This document shows positions 31,995 to 40,579 of a stretch of 43,914 nt of DNA, one piece after another. Where the stretch lies: the NCBI GenBank assembly GCA_023399355.1, contig JAEWQC010000083.1, positions 1-43,914 of the forward strand. Direction: 5' to 3'. A model generated the notes under the pieces. That model worked only from the letters and a program-made list of their open reading frames with translations, had not been told where the DNA came from and did not search any database. Each line of letters begins with the position of its first letter. Position 1 is the first letter of the stretch. This DNA is from Bacillota bacterium (GTDB lineage: Bacteria; Bacillota; Clostridia; Acetivibrionales; DTU013). The translations under genes were made by a program, and so were the position numbers.

Positions 31995-34013
31995 ATGGAT
32001 CGAATTGTTGAAGAGATGGATCAGACGTCAGCTGCAAGACCTGAATTCCCGAAACGTGCAATCATCACGGCGGGAATGCCTTATGGGAATAAAGAACTGC
32101 ATTTCGGACATATCGGCGGTGTCTTTGTACATGCCGATACCTTTGCGCGGTTTTTGAGGGATCGGATCGGAAAAGAAAATGTGATTTTTGTTTCCGGAAC
32201 AGACTGCTATGGTTCTCCCATTCAGGAGCACTACAGGAAACTTGTGGAGGACGGAAAGTTCCAAAATACAATTGAAGAATTTGTCCAGCTTAATCATGAC
32301 CGCCAGAAAGAGGTGCTGGATGCCTATCATATTGACATTGACCTTTTTGCCGCCTCTGGCTTGGGCCGTGCAAAAGAGATCCATCAGGAGGTCTCCCGGG
32401 AGTTTATCAATACGCTGTATGAAAACGGACATCTGGAAAAGCTGACGACCTCGCAGTTCTTCGATACGGAGTCAGAAGTATTCCTGAACGGCCGGCAGGT
32501 TACCGGACAGTGTCCGATTGCAGGCTGCGCATCGGAAAAAGCGTATGCGGATGAATGCTCCCTGGGGCATCAATATATGCCGTCGGAACTGATCAACCCC
32601 AAAAGTACACTTTCAGGAAAGAAACCGGAAATGAGGGAAGTAACGAACTGGTACCTCAAACTGGATGCCTTTCATGACCTTCTTGCACAATGGTCCGATG
32701 GCCTGCAGGCACGCCCTGACTATCGGTCCTTTGTCATCAGAAGCATCCAGGAGTTCCTTGAACCGCCCATTATTCATGTCAAGCGGGACCAGATGGGAAT
32801 CCTTGAAACTATTCGGGAACAGCTCCCGAAGTATTTTGTCCGCAATGAGGAAAGCAAGGCTTCCGTCCAATTGGTCTTTGACAAGCTCGGTGACAGGGAA
32901 AAGGCTTGTGAGATCCTGACAAAAAACGCCATCCGCTTTCGTACGGGCAAGACGCTGGTGCCTTTCCGGCTGACAGGCAATATTGACTGGGGTGTTCCGG
33001 CACCTGCTCTTGAAGGAGTTGAAGGACTGACTATCTGGGTTTGGCCGGAATCATTGTGGGCTCCTGTTTCATTTACCAGAACCGTTCTTGAAATGCGAGA
33101 CAAGGGACAGGAGAGCTGGAAGGACTGGTGGTGTTCCAGGGATGCGCAGGTTTATCAATTTATCGGCGAAGACAATATCTACTTTTATGGGCCTGCGGAA
33201 ATGGCAATGTTCATGGGCATGCAGGGAACAGAACCTTCCGCGGATGTGCCGCCGGGCGAACTGCAGCTTCCTGAGCTGATTGTCAACAACCACATTCTTT
33301 TCCTCGACAAGAAAGCCAGCAGCAGCAGTGCTGTGAAACCGCCCATGGCAGGAGAACTTTTGGCTTATTATACATCGGAACAGTTGAGAGCACATTTCCT
33401 GGGCCTTGGACTTGGAATCAGGAGTGTCAGCTTCCAGCCAAAGGTTCTGAACCCAAAAGCAACGGAAAAAGACAGCGACCCCGTATTAAAAGAAGGGAAT
33501 CTGCTTTCCAATGTTTTCAACCGGGCAGTGCGCTCGTGCTTTTATTCCGCGCAAAAATACAGCGACGGCAGAATTCCGGTAGGGAATATCAGTGAGGATG
33601 TTTTGAAGGAAGCGAATAAAGTAATCCTTGAATTTGAACGCCTGATCGTTAAATACGAGTTCCACCAGGTAATGAATCTGATGGATACCTATATCAGAAA
33701 CATCAACAAGGCCTGGTCAAAAAACATGAAGCAGGCGGAAGAAAGCGGGGAGGCAGAACAGATCCAACAAGTCCTGAGGGATACTTTCCACATGGTCCGT
33801 ACGGCGGCAGTCCTGATGCATCCGATTGCACCGGAGGGAACGGAAATGATACGCGAATACCTGCAGATGGACGAGATATTCTGGAGTTGGGAGAAGATCT
33901 TTGAGCCGGTTTATGCCTTCATGAAAGACCCCGCAGAGCACCGGCTGAAATTTCTGGAACCCAGGGTGGACTTCTTTGGGAAGCATCCAAGCCAGTTGAA
34001 ACAGGATGAATGA
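31995..34013 (+). CDS. metG: Methionyl-tRNA synthetase, divergent form
   Basis: 672 residues. Class I marks: GMPYGNKELHFGHIGG with the HIGH-type HFGH at about 37-40, FVSGTDCYGSPI, and WVWPESLWAPVSF and GEDNIYFYGPAEMAMFMGMQ typical of MetRS. A metal-knuckle-like CPIAGC...DEC...GH lies in the connective insert. The KMSKS position reads DKKASSSSA (about 438-446), which lacks the second Lys. No C-terminal tRNA-binding (Trbp111-like) domain is present. The T-box leader supports an aminoacyl-tRNA synthetase role. A GTG or ATG before AGGAGTGATCGT fixes the start at 31995. It may coexist with a standard metG elsewhere. Confidence 0.85.
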   Translation: MDRIVEEMDQTSAARPEFPKRAIITAGMPYGNKELHFGHIGGVFVHADTFARFLRDRIGKENVIFVSGTDCYGSPIQEHYRKLVEDGKFQNTIEEFVQLNHDRQKEVLDAYHIDIDLFAASGLGRAKEIHQEVSREFINTLYENGHLEKLTTSQFFDTESEVFLNGRQVTGQCPIAGCASEKAYADECSLGHQYMPSELINPKSTLSGKKPEMREVTNWYLKLDAFHDLLAQWSDGLQARPDYRSFVIRSIQEFLEPPIIHVKRDQMGILETIREQLPKYFVRNEESKASVQLVFDKLGDREKACEILTKNAIRFRTGKTLVPFRLTGNIDWGVPAPALEGVEGLTIWVWPESLWAPVSFTRTVLEMRDKGQESWKDWWCSRDAQVYQFIGEDNIYFYGPAEMAMFMGMQGTEPSADVPPGELQLPELIVNNHILFLDKKASSSSAVKPPMAGELLAYYTSEQLRAHFLGLGLGIRSVSFQPKVLNPKATEKDSDPVLKEGNLLSNVFNRAVRSCFYSAQKYSDGRIPVGNISEDVLKEANKVILEFERLIVKYEFHQVMNLMDTYIRNINKAWSKNMKQAEESGEAEQIQQVLRDTFHMVRTAAVLMHPIAPEGTEMIREYLQMDEIFWSWEKIFEPVYAFMKDPAEHRLKFLEPRVDFFGKHPSQLKQDE

Positions 34014-34073
34014 TTGATATGTAAATGTTATGTAAAGGATGGGTGAAGATTCGATAAAGGGGCAATAATTATA

Positions 34074-34102
34074 TTGATTAATCGGATTATTTTTTGTATA
34101 AT
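34074..34102 (+). promoter_or_regulatory. Promoter of the carboxyspermidine dehydrogenase gene
   Basis: TTGATT (34074-34079), 17 bases, perfect TATAAT (34097-34102). It gives the polyamine pair its own transcript separate from metG. Confidence 0.75.
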
Positions 34103-34140
34103 CGTCCTTATTATATAGTGGGACGACAGGGAGGATTGAT

Positions 34141-35340
34141 ATGGGAAAGGCTTTGATTATAGGTGCCGGAGGGGTTGCCAGTGTTGTGATCCACAAATGC
34201 TGCCAAAAACCCGATGTTTTTGAAGAAATCTGTATAGCAAGCAGGACGTTGTCCAAATGTGACGCTATCAAAAATAAATTAGCCGGTGGGAAGACGAAAA
34301 TCCATACCGCACAGGTTGATGCCGACAATGTTGACATGCTGACAGACCTTATCAGGAGCTTTGCGCCGGATATCGTCATCAACGTTGCACTGCCCTATCA
34401 GGACCTGTCGATTATGGACGCATGCCTTGCTACAGGCGTACATTATATGGATACTGCCAACTACGAACCTCCGGAAATTCCGAAGTTCGAGTATAAATGG
34501 CAGTGGGATTACAGGGAAAGATTTTCAAAAGCACATATCATGGCGCTGCTGGGAAGCGGTTTCGATCCGGGAGTGACAAGCGTTTTCTGTGCCTATGCCC
34601 AGAAGCATTATTTTGACGAAATCCATACCATTGACATCCTGGACGCCAATGCAGGGGATCACGGATATCCCTTTGCGACAAATTTCAACCCGGAAATCAA
34701 TATTCGGGAAATATCCGCCAACGGCAGCTATTATGAAAACGGCAGATATAAGGAAACCGAGCCGCTTGCAGTCAAGAGGGTCTACGACTTTCCGGAGATC
34801 GGCCCGAAAAACATCTATCTGCTGCACCATGAAGAAATCGAGTCACTGGCTGTCAACATAAAAGGTGTGAAGAGGATCAGGTTCTGGATGACGTTTTCCG
34901 ACAACTATATCACTCACCTGAAAGTGCTTCAGAATGTAGGAATGACGTCTATCGAGCCGATCGAATTCGAGGGAAGCCAGGTCATACCGCTGCATTTCCT
35001 GAAGGCTGTGCTGCCGGACCCTGCATCACTTGGACCGAGGACAAAAGGCAAGACGAACATCGGCTGTATCATCCAGGGATTGAAGGATGGAAAGCCAAGG
35101 ACCTATTATGTCTATAATGTGTGCGACCACCAGGAATGCTATGCCGAGGTCGGTTCGCAGGCCATCTCCTATACGACGGGAGTACCTGCGATGATTGGCG
35201 CGATGATGATTCTGAAGGGGATCTGGAAAAAGCATGGCGTTTATAATGTTGAAGAATTTGATCCGGACCCGTTCATGGAGGCGTTGAATAAATACGGTCT
35301 CCCATGGAAGGAAAGCTTTGCTCCGGCACTGGTGGACTAA
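34141..35340 (+). CDS. Carboxynorspermidine/carboxyspermidine dehydrogenase
   Basis: 399 residues of the saccharopine dehydrogenase-like family. N-terminal Rossmann domain with LIIGAGGVASVV (5-16), SRT, and VINVALPYQDLSIMDACL; then YMDTANYEPP, LLGSGFDPGVTSVFCAYA and DANAGDHGYPFATNFNPEIN typical of this enzyme. It condenses aspartate semialdehyde with putrescine (or diaminopropane) using NADPH to give carboxyspermidine. The decarboxylase that follows completes the alternative spermidine route. GGGAGGATTGAT precedes the ATG. Confidence 0.92.
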   Translation: MGKALIIGAGGVASVVIHKCCQKPDVFEEICIASRTLSKCDAIKNKLAGGKTKIHTAQVDADNVDMLTDLIRSFAPDIVINVALPYQDLSIMDACLATGVHYMDTANYEPPEIPKFEYKWQWDYRERFSKAHIMALLGSGFDPGVTSVFCAYAQKHYFDEIHTIDILDANAGDHGYPFATNFNPEINIREISANGSYYENGRYKETEPLAVKRVYDFPEIGPKNIYLLHHEEIESLAVNIKGVKRIRFWMTFSDNYITHLKVLQNVGMTSIEPIEFEGSQVIPLHFLKAVLPDPASLGPRTKGKTNIGCIIQGLKDGKPRTYYVYNVCDHQECYAEVGSQAISYTTGVPAMIGAMMILKGIWKKHGVYNVEEFDPDPFMEALNKYGLPWKESFAPALVD

Positions 35341-35484
35341 AAGTATGAGCTATGCTGAATGAATGTGCCGGTTACACAAGTTGCTGACTTAATCAGAACG
35401 GTCAATTAGAATGGCAGGTTTTGATCCGGAAGCAAACTGGTTAGTAGTCAACCAACCGGTTTACATGGTTGTAAAGATAGTCAC

Positions 35485-35548
35485 AGGTGCAGATGCAAAG
35501 GTGGATGGAGATATCGATGTTCAGGCAGTCAGAGGTGCAGATGCAAAG
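35485..35548 (+). repeat. 16-bp direct repeat in the gap before nspC
   Basis: AGGTGCAGATGCAAAG occurs at 35485-35500 and 35533-35548, 48 bases apart. A 63-codon frame (35411-35602) is open through it and overlaps the nspC start by 8 bases, but has no ribosome binding site, so I do not call it a gene. Confidence 0.6.
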
Positions 35549-35594
35549 TCAGTCAGAGGTATGGCTTTAAACTTGGATAGGGGTATAAATAACA

Positions 35595-36740
35595 GTGAAT
35601 AGGAAGTTGGATTTCGACGCATTGCCGACACCGTGTTATATCATTGATGAAAGACTTTTGATAAAGAATCTAGAAATACTGCAGTCTGTCCAGGACAGGA
35701 CGGACTGCAGTATTCTTCTTGCGCAAAAAGGATTTTCCATGTTTTCGGTTTATCCCTTGATTGGCAAATATCTGAAGGGTGTTACGTCTAGCTCGCTTTT
35801 CGAGGCCAGGCTCGGCTTCGAGGAAATGAGGAAGGAGGTACATGTCTATGCGCCTGCCTATATCGGGGAGGAGTTTGACGAATTGCTGAAATACAGCGAT
35901 CATATTGTATTCAACTCTTTCGATCAATGGAATAATTACAAAAGCAGAGTGAAAGCCTTCTCTTCAAAGAAAATTGAGTGCGGCATGCGTGTAAATCCCG
36001 AATACTCAGAAATCGAGACGCCTATTTACAATCCATGCTACACCAACTCCCGGCTTGGGGTGACACTGGCCAATTTCAGACCTGATGAACTGGATGGCAT
36101 TGACGGTTTGCACTTCCATACAATGTGCGAGCAGAATTCAGATACGCTTGAACGTACGGTCAAAGTAGTCGATGAGAAATTCGGCCGGTATATCAGAAGG
36201 ATGAAGTGGTTGAACATGGGCGGCGGTCATCATATCACCAGACCGGATTATGACATGGAGGCACTGATCCGTTCCATCCTGTATTTCAAGGATAAATACG
36301 GTGTAAAGGTCTATCTGGAACCAGGCGAGGCCATCGCACTCAATACGGGTTTCCTGGTATCAAGTGTGCTCGATGTCGTGGACAACGGGATGAAAATTGC
36401 CATCCTGGATGCGTCCGCCGCATGCCACATGCCCGATGTGCTCGAGATGCCCTACAGGCCGAACATCATCGACGCCGGCAAGCCTGACGAATACGGCTTC
36501 ACCTACAGGCTTGGCGGAAACACCTGCCTGGCCGGAGATGTTATCGGAGACTATTCCTTCAGAAAGCCTCTGAAAGCAGGGGACAGGCTGGTATTCTGCG
36601 ACATGGCGCATTATACCATGGTTAAAAACAATACGTTCAACGGGGTAAATCTGCCTTCCATTGCACTGTACAATGAGACGGATGGGATCAGGGTCGTTAA
36701 AGGCTTCGGATATGAGGATTTTAAGGCGCGATTATCCTGA
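35595..36740 (+). CDS. nspC: Carboxynorspermidine/carboxyspermidine decarboxylase
   Basis: 381 residues, PLP fold-III decarboxylase. PTPCYIID opens the barrel; Lys45 in LLAQKGFSMF binds PLP; VTSSSLFEARLG, GLHFHTMCEQN, LNMGGGHHITRPDYD, YLEPGEA, and CLAGDVIGDY with the active-site Cys follow. The start is GTG 35595, chosen because the family begins just there and no ATG fits; an AGGGG about 12 bases upstream is a modest site. It makes spermidine or norspermidine from the product of the upstream enzyme. A strong hairpin lies inside codons 27-40. A terminator follows at 36901. Confidence 0.93.
   Translation: MNRKLDFDALPTPCYIIDERLLIKNLEILQSVQDRTDCSILLAQKGFSMFSVYPLIGKYLKGVTSSSLFEARLGFEEMRKEVHVYAPAYIGEEFDELLKYSDHIVFNSFDQWNNYKSRVKAFSSKKIECGMRVNPEYSEIETPIYNPCYTNSRLGVTLANFRPDELDGIDGLHFHTMCEQNSDTLERTVKVVDEKFGRYIRRMKWLNMGGGHHITRPDYDMEALIRSILYFKDKYGVKVYLEPGEAIALNTGFLVSSVLDVVDNGMKIAILDASAACHMPDVLEMPYRPNIIDAGKPDEYGFTYRLGGNTCLAGDVIGDYSFRKPLKAGDRLVFCDMAHYTMVKNNTFNGVNLPSIALYNETDGIRVVKGFGYEDFKARLS
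35675..35714 (+). other. Strong hairpin inside the nspC coding region
   Basis: 17-base arms (35675-35691 and 35698-35714, one G-U pair) around a 6-base loop AGGACA. It covers codons 27-40, just before the PLP lysine. No T run follows. Confidence 0.8.
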
Positions 36741-36900
36741 TGAATAAAGATCTGCATTTTATGGAAGATGCATTAAGAACTAGGGAAATAGCCGGGTAGC
36801 GATTATATGAATTGGAGATGCAACCCGATGAAAAGGTCCGATAAAGAAGCCAGGGGATAAACGTTTCTTAATAATGGAATTTGCATATTTTGAAAAATGT

Positions 36901-36937
36901 ACCGCAAGCCAGGATAAATACTGGACTTGCGGTTTTT
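36901..36937 (+). terminator. Terminator after the polyamine genes
   Basis: ACCGCAAG and CTTGCGGT pair, extended by CCAG/CTGG with one bulge, followed by TTTTT. Between 36741 and 36900 nothing else is seen. Confidence 0.85.
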
Positions 36938-36958
36938 ATGCAATGAGGGTGAGTTTCG

Positions 36959-36982
36959 CTGTATTAAGTTTCTATAATACAG
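36959..36982 (+). promoter_or_regulatory. Inverted repeat over a -10-like box upstream of the sugar operon
   Basis: CTGTATTA (36959-36966) and TAATACAG (36975-36982) form a perfect dyad that overlaps TATAAT at 36973-36978. Further on, AGAACGGGGA and TCCCTGTTCT (about 37001-37045) form a second dyad, and another TATAAT lies at 37151-37156 about 90 bases before the lipoprotein start. Which is the true promoter is unclear. Confidence 0.4.
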
Positions 36983-37246
36983 TAGATGTAAACCGGATAT
37001 CCAGAACGGGGATTTTTCAGTTATGGATATACAGCGTCCCTGTTCTTTACATGTATTTATTGGGAAATAGTTCAATGGGATTATCGAAAAAAGTAATAAT
37101 TTATAACATTTTTCAGAATTTATTTGTATTTTACTTTTTGTGAAAACGAATATAATTAAAGGTACCGGGCTAGCCTTTTGCAGAGATATAACTTGCGCAG
37201 GTCATATCTTCAAATACTAATTAAAACAGGAAATAGGAGGATGACT

Positions 37247-38602
37247 ATGAAAAAGTTTTTAAAAGGTGCATTTGCAGTTACAATGGCTGCTGTTTTAGGC
37301 ATCAGTGCAATGGGTTGCGGAAGCAATACAGGAAGCTCATCCAATAATAGTACAAGTCAATCTGCAAACTCCGCTTCGACAGATTCTGCTCAAAAAAAGG
37401 TGTCTCTTGTTTTTGCAACGAACTGGGGGGAAGGGGACTCCAAGTATACTTATTTTCAGCCGAAATTTGAGGAATTCCAAAAAGCGAATGCAGATTCCAT
37501 GGAAGTCAGTCTTGAAACATATAGTACTGAAGATTACAAGACCAAGATAAAAACGCAGACTGCCTCCGGGAACCTGCCGGATGCATTCACCTATTGGGGC
37601 GGAGCTATGATGAATGCCATGGTAAATGCAGGACTGCTCCTGGATGTGGATGAATATTTTAAGGCGAGTCCGGCAGTGAAAAGGGAAAACTTTGAAGATT
37701 CCTCCTTCAGTTATTATACGGCTGCAGACGGAAAATCATACGGTGTTCCCATCGAATCCACCAGAGGAATCTTTTTGGCAAACACCGAATTGTTTAAAAA
37801 ATATAATCTCCAGGTTCCTAAAACCTATGATGAATTGAAAAACGTATCCAAGGTATTCAATGAAAATGGAATTATTCCCATCGCCATGGCAAGCAATGGC
37901 GGAACACCTTCCGAATTCTTTTTCAGCGAATTGTATAACCAGTATAATGGTGCCGCCGATGAAATCAAGAACCTGACGGCATCCAGGAAGTTCAATACCG
38001 CCAATGCAGTGAAGGTTGCAAAAAATATTGTGGATATGATAAAAAACAACATGTTTCCGAAGGATACGGTTGCCAACGGTGGCTGGGGACCTTGCCTGCA
38101 GCTCTACACGGACAAAAAGGCAGCCATGACCTATACCTATCCGTGGATGTTTGAATCCATTCCGGAAGAGATACAGAAAATCAGTGAGATTGTTCCTGTT
38201 CCAAAGCTGCCGGATGCAGACATTGATCCGGCAACGATCATGTCCGGCTTCACCGTTTACGGGTTCGAAATCAGCAAGGAAGCATTTGTAAATGCCGACA
38301 AGCACGATGCAATGGTTAAACTGTGTGACTTCCTCGCATCCGACGACCTGTCCGCCAATCTGACCAAGAGCGGCATGATCCCGGCAAAGAAAATCAATAT
38401 CGATATGAACGGGCAAAAACTGATCTTCCAGAATATGATAAAATACGCAGAAGGTAAGAAGCTGATCCAGGTCCATTTTTCAACCATGCCCAGTCAGGAT
38501 GCTCTAAGCATGCTGGACAGCAGTCTGGATGAGCTGTTTATCAATGCGCTTGCACCCCAGGAATTTGTTGACAAAATACAGGCGACTTTGGACAAAAACT
38601 AA
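37247..38602 (+). CDS. Sugar ABC transporter substrate-binding lipoprotein
   Basis: 451 residues from ATG 37247, with GGAGG six bases upstream; earlier in-frame ATGs lack a signal peptide. The signal MKKFLKGAFAVTMAAVLGIS ends in the lipobox SAMGC (Cys24), followed by a Ser/Asn-rich linker. The mature part is a family 1 extracellular binding protein (LPDAFTYWGGAMMNAMVNAG, then YGVPIESTRGIFLANTELFK, and PKTYDEL). It captures a sugar or oligosaccharide and delivers it to the two permeases downstream. No ATPase gene is present, so a shared MsmK-type ATPase elsewhere is likely. Confidence 0.93.
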   Translation: MKKFLKGAFAVTMAAVLGISAMGCGSNTGSSSNNSTSQSANSASTDSAQKKVSLVFATNWGEGDSKYTYFQPKFEEFQKANADSMEVSLETYSTEDYKTKIKTQTASGNLPDAFTYWGGAMMNAMVNAGLLLDVDEYFKASPAVKRENFEDSSFSYYTAADGKSYGVPIESTRGIFLANTELFKKYNLQVPKTYDELKNVSKVFNENGIIPIAMASNGGTPSEFFFSELYNQYNGAADEIKNLTASRKFNTANAVKVAKNIVDMIKNNMFPKDTVANGGWGPCLQLYTDKKAAMTYTYPWMFESIPEEIQKISEIVPVPKLPDADIDPATIMSGFTVYGFEISKEAFVNADKHDAMVKLCDFLASDDLSANLTKSGMIPAKKINIDMNGQKLIFQNMIKYAEGKKLIQVHFSTMPSQDALSMLDSSLDELFINALAPQEFVDKIQATLDKN

Positions 38603-38661
38603 GGGGTTGATGCCTTTGGACAACATGTACGGAATTTTCACCTGATCTTAGAAAAATCAAC

Positions 38662-38740
38662 AGGCTGTCTCAGGAACCGGTGTGCATAGCTTCAAAACAG
38701 ACGGATGCCGACGGGTACAATGCATGAGACAGCCTTCTTT
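38662..38740 (+). terminator. Intra-operon terminator between binding protein and permeases
   Basis: AGGCTGTCTCA (38662-38672) and TGAGACAGCCT (38725-38735) form a perfect 11-bp stem with inner pairing, followed by TCTTTT. Partial termination here would give more binding protein than permease. Confidence 0.75.
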
Positions 38741-38757
38741 TACAGGAAGGGATCTTC

Positions 38758-39639
38758 ATGAACGAAAAACGAAATAAACTGGCAATATCGGTTTTATTCA
38801 TAGCGCCGGTATTCCTTATCTATACCGTATTCCTGTTTGTCCCTCTGATCCAGAGCAGCTATTACAGCCTGACAAAATGGAATGGTGTGTCAGGGAGAAC
38901 CTATATCGGCTTCGAAAATTATAAGGACCTGGCAGCAAACGGCGATTATTGGATTACCTTTTTAAATACGATGAAATTAACGGTAATTTCTCTGATCGTA
39001 CAAATATGTTTTGGCCTTTTACTGGCATACCTTTTGTATAGCGGGACAAGGGGGATGAAAATATTCAGAACCGTCCTGTTCCTGCCTGTAGTTATTGCTC
39101 CCGCGGCGATCGGCCTTATGTTTTCTCTGTTTTACAACAGCCAGATCGGCATATTTAACAAAATACTCTCTGGTGCTGGTCTGGCAATGCTGCAGACAAA
39201 TTGGCTCTCAAATCCCAAAACCTTGCTTTATGCCGTTATGGCACCACAAGTATGGCAGTATATCGGGCTTTACGTTACAATCTTTCTGGGAGCGCTGCAG
39301 ACAATTCCGGAGGAACTGCTGGAAAGTGCCCAGATTGACGGGGCCGGAAAAACCAGAACTTTTTTTAGCTTGATCCTGCCCCAGCTGTCCGGCTTTATGA
39401 ATATCTGCGTCATATTATGTATAACAGGTTCCTTGAAAGCCTTTGACCACTCCTGGGTCATGACCGGAGGCGGCCCCGGTGTCCGCTCGGCCTATCTGGG
39501 AGTGCTCATGTATAAGACGGCATTTGTGAACTCCGACTTTGGCATGGGCAGTGCTATCACAATATCAATCGTCGTAATTTCACTTTTTATTACTGTTTTG
39601 TTTAATAAACTGGCTGCAGCGGATAAAGGAGAAATGTAG
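38758..39639 (+). CDS. Sugar ABC transporter permease (MalF/UgpA type)
   Basis: 293 residues with six membrane segments, starting at about 9-31. The EAA loop that docks the ATPase reads EELLESAQIDGAGKTRTFFS followed by LILPQL. AGGAAGGGATCTTC precedes the ATG. It forms the channel with the next permease. Spacing to that gene is 6 bases, so the two are co-translated. Confidence 0.93.
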   Translation: MNEKRNKLAISVLFIAPVFLIYTVFLFVPLIQSSYYSLTKWNGVSGRTYIGFENYKDLAANGDYWITFLNTMKLTVISLIVQICFGLLLAYLLYSGTRGMKIFRTVLFLPVVIAPAAIGLMFSLFYNSQIGIFNKILSGAGLAMLQTNWLSNPKTLLYAVMAPQVWQYIGLYVTIFLGALQTIPEELLESAQIDGAGKTRTFFSLILPQLSGFMNICVILCITGSLKAFDHSWVMTGGGPGVRSAYLGVLMYKTAFVNSDFGMGSAITISIVVISLFITVLFNKLAAADKGEM

Positions 39640-39645
39640 GAGGCA

Positions 39646-40491
39646 ATGATGCATAACTTTTCTGAAAAGCTGCTGATATACAAGCTGGAAGCAGCAGCAA
39701 AATATCTGTTCCTGATACTCATGTCGGTGATTGCTCTATATCCTTTTATCTGGGTGGTGCTATCCTCGCTTAAAGATAATAATGAAATCTACGGAAATTC
39801 CTTCGGACTGCCTCGTGTTTTCCAATGGAGCAATTACCTGGAGGCCTGGAAGGGGGCAAATGTAGGAAAATCTTTCTTTAACAGTTTTTTCGTCTGTATG
39901 GTTACGGTCGTGCTCCTGTCCCTGATTTCCTCCATGGGGAGTTATGTACTTGCCAGGCTTATCCGAAGCCGGGTATTGTCCACGTATTTTCTGCTGGGGC
40001 TCATGATCCCCATCCATGCACTGCTGATCCCGTCTGTTTTGATATTTAAGGGGATACACCTCCAGGACAATCTGGTAAACCTGATTATTCTGTATACTAC
40101 GGTCAATATCTCCTTCAGTATGTTCATTATGAACGGTTTCCTGAAGGGTATCCCCAGGGAGTTGGATGAAGCGGCAACCATTGATGGGTGCGGAAAGGGA
40201 AGACTTTTTTTCCAAATACTGCTGCCCATCGCAAAGCCCGGAATTGCCACGGTTGCGACCCTGGCATTCCTGAACAGCTGGAATGACCTGCTGCTGGGGC
40301 TTGTCATGATTTCTACTCCGTCAAAAAGAACACTGTCCATCGCAATCTCTGTGCTCAAGGGAGCCTATATGACAAGGTACGGCCTGCTTTGTGCGGGATT
40401 TGTCATTTCCATTGCACCGGTGGTTATCATGTATCTTCTGTTTCAGAAACAGGTCATTTCCGGCATGACGGCAGGAGCGGTCAAGGGTTAA
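39646..40491 (+). CDS. Sugar ABC transporter permease (MalG/UgpE type)
   Basis: 281 residues, six membrane segments. The EAA loop reads RELDEAATIDGCGKGRLFFQ then ILLPIAKPG. Two ATGs (39646, 39649) follow AGGAGG; either may be used. It is the heterodimer partner of the upstream permease. Confidence 0.93.
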   Translation: MMHNFSEKLLIYKLEAAAKYLFLILMSVIALYPFIWVVLSSLKDNNEIYGNSFGLPRVFQWSNYLEAWKGANVGKSFFNSFFVCMVTVVLLSLISSMGSYVLARLIRSRVLSTYFLLGLMIPIHALLIPSVLIFKGIHLQDNLVNLIILYTTVNISFSMFIMNGFLKGIPRELDEAATIDGCGKGRLFFQILLPIAKPGIATVATLAFLNSWNDLLLGLVMISTPSKRTLSIAISVLKGAYMTRYGLLCAGFVISIAPVVIMYLLFQKQVISGMTAGAVKG

Positions 40492-40579
40492 TTGCGGCAT
40501 AAGACTGCAGACGGCTTCGACGGGTTAATGGCAACAAAAAGATTATTGGTTGAGCCCTGTTGGCGATTAGGAGGAGTTT

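Noticed and set aside
35411..35602. 63-codon frame before nspC as a leader peptide
   Set aside because: No ribosome binding site; its content is explained by a 16-bp direct repeat. It was kept only as a repeat note.
36874..37143. 89-codon plus-strand frame between the polyamine and sugar operons
   Set aside because: It runs through a clear terminator hairpin and promoter-like dyads, and no ribosome binding site precedes it.
37736..38476. 246-codon minus-strand frame
   Set aside because: Shadow of the sugar-binding lipoprotein gene.
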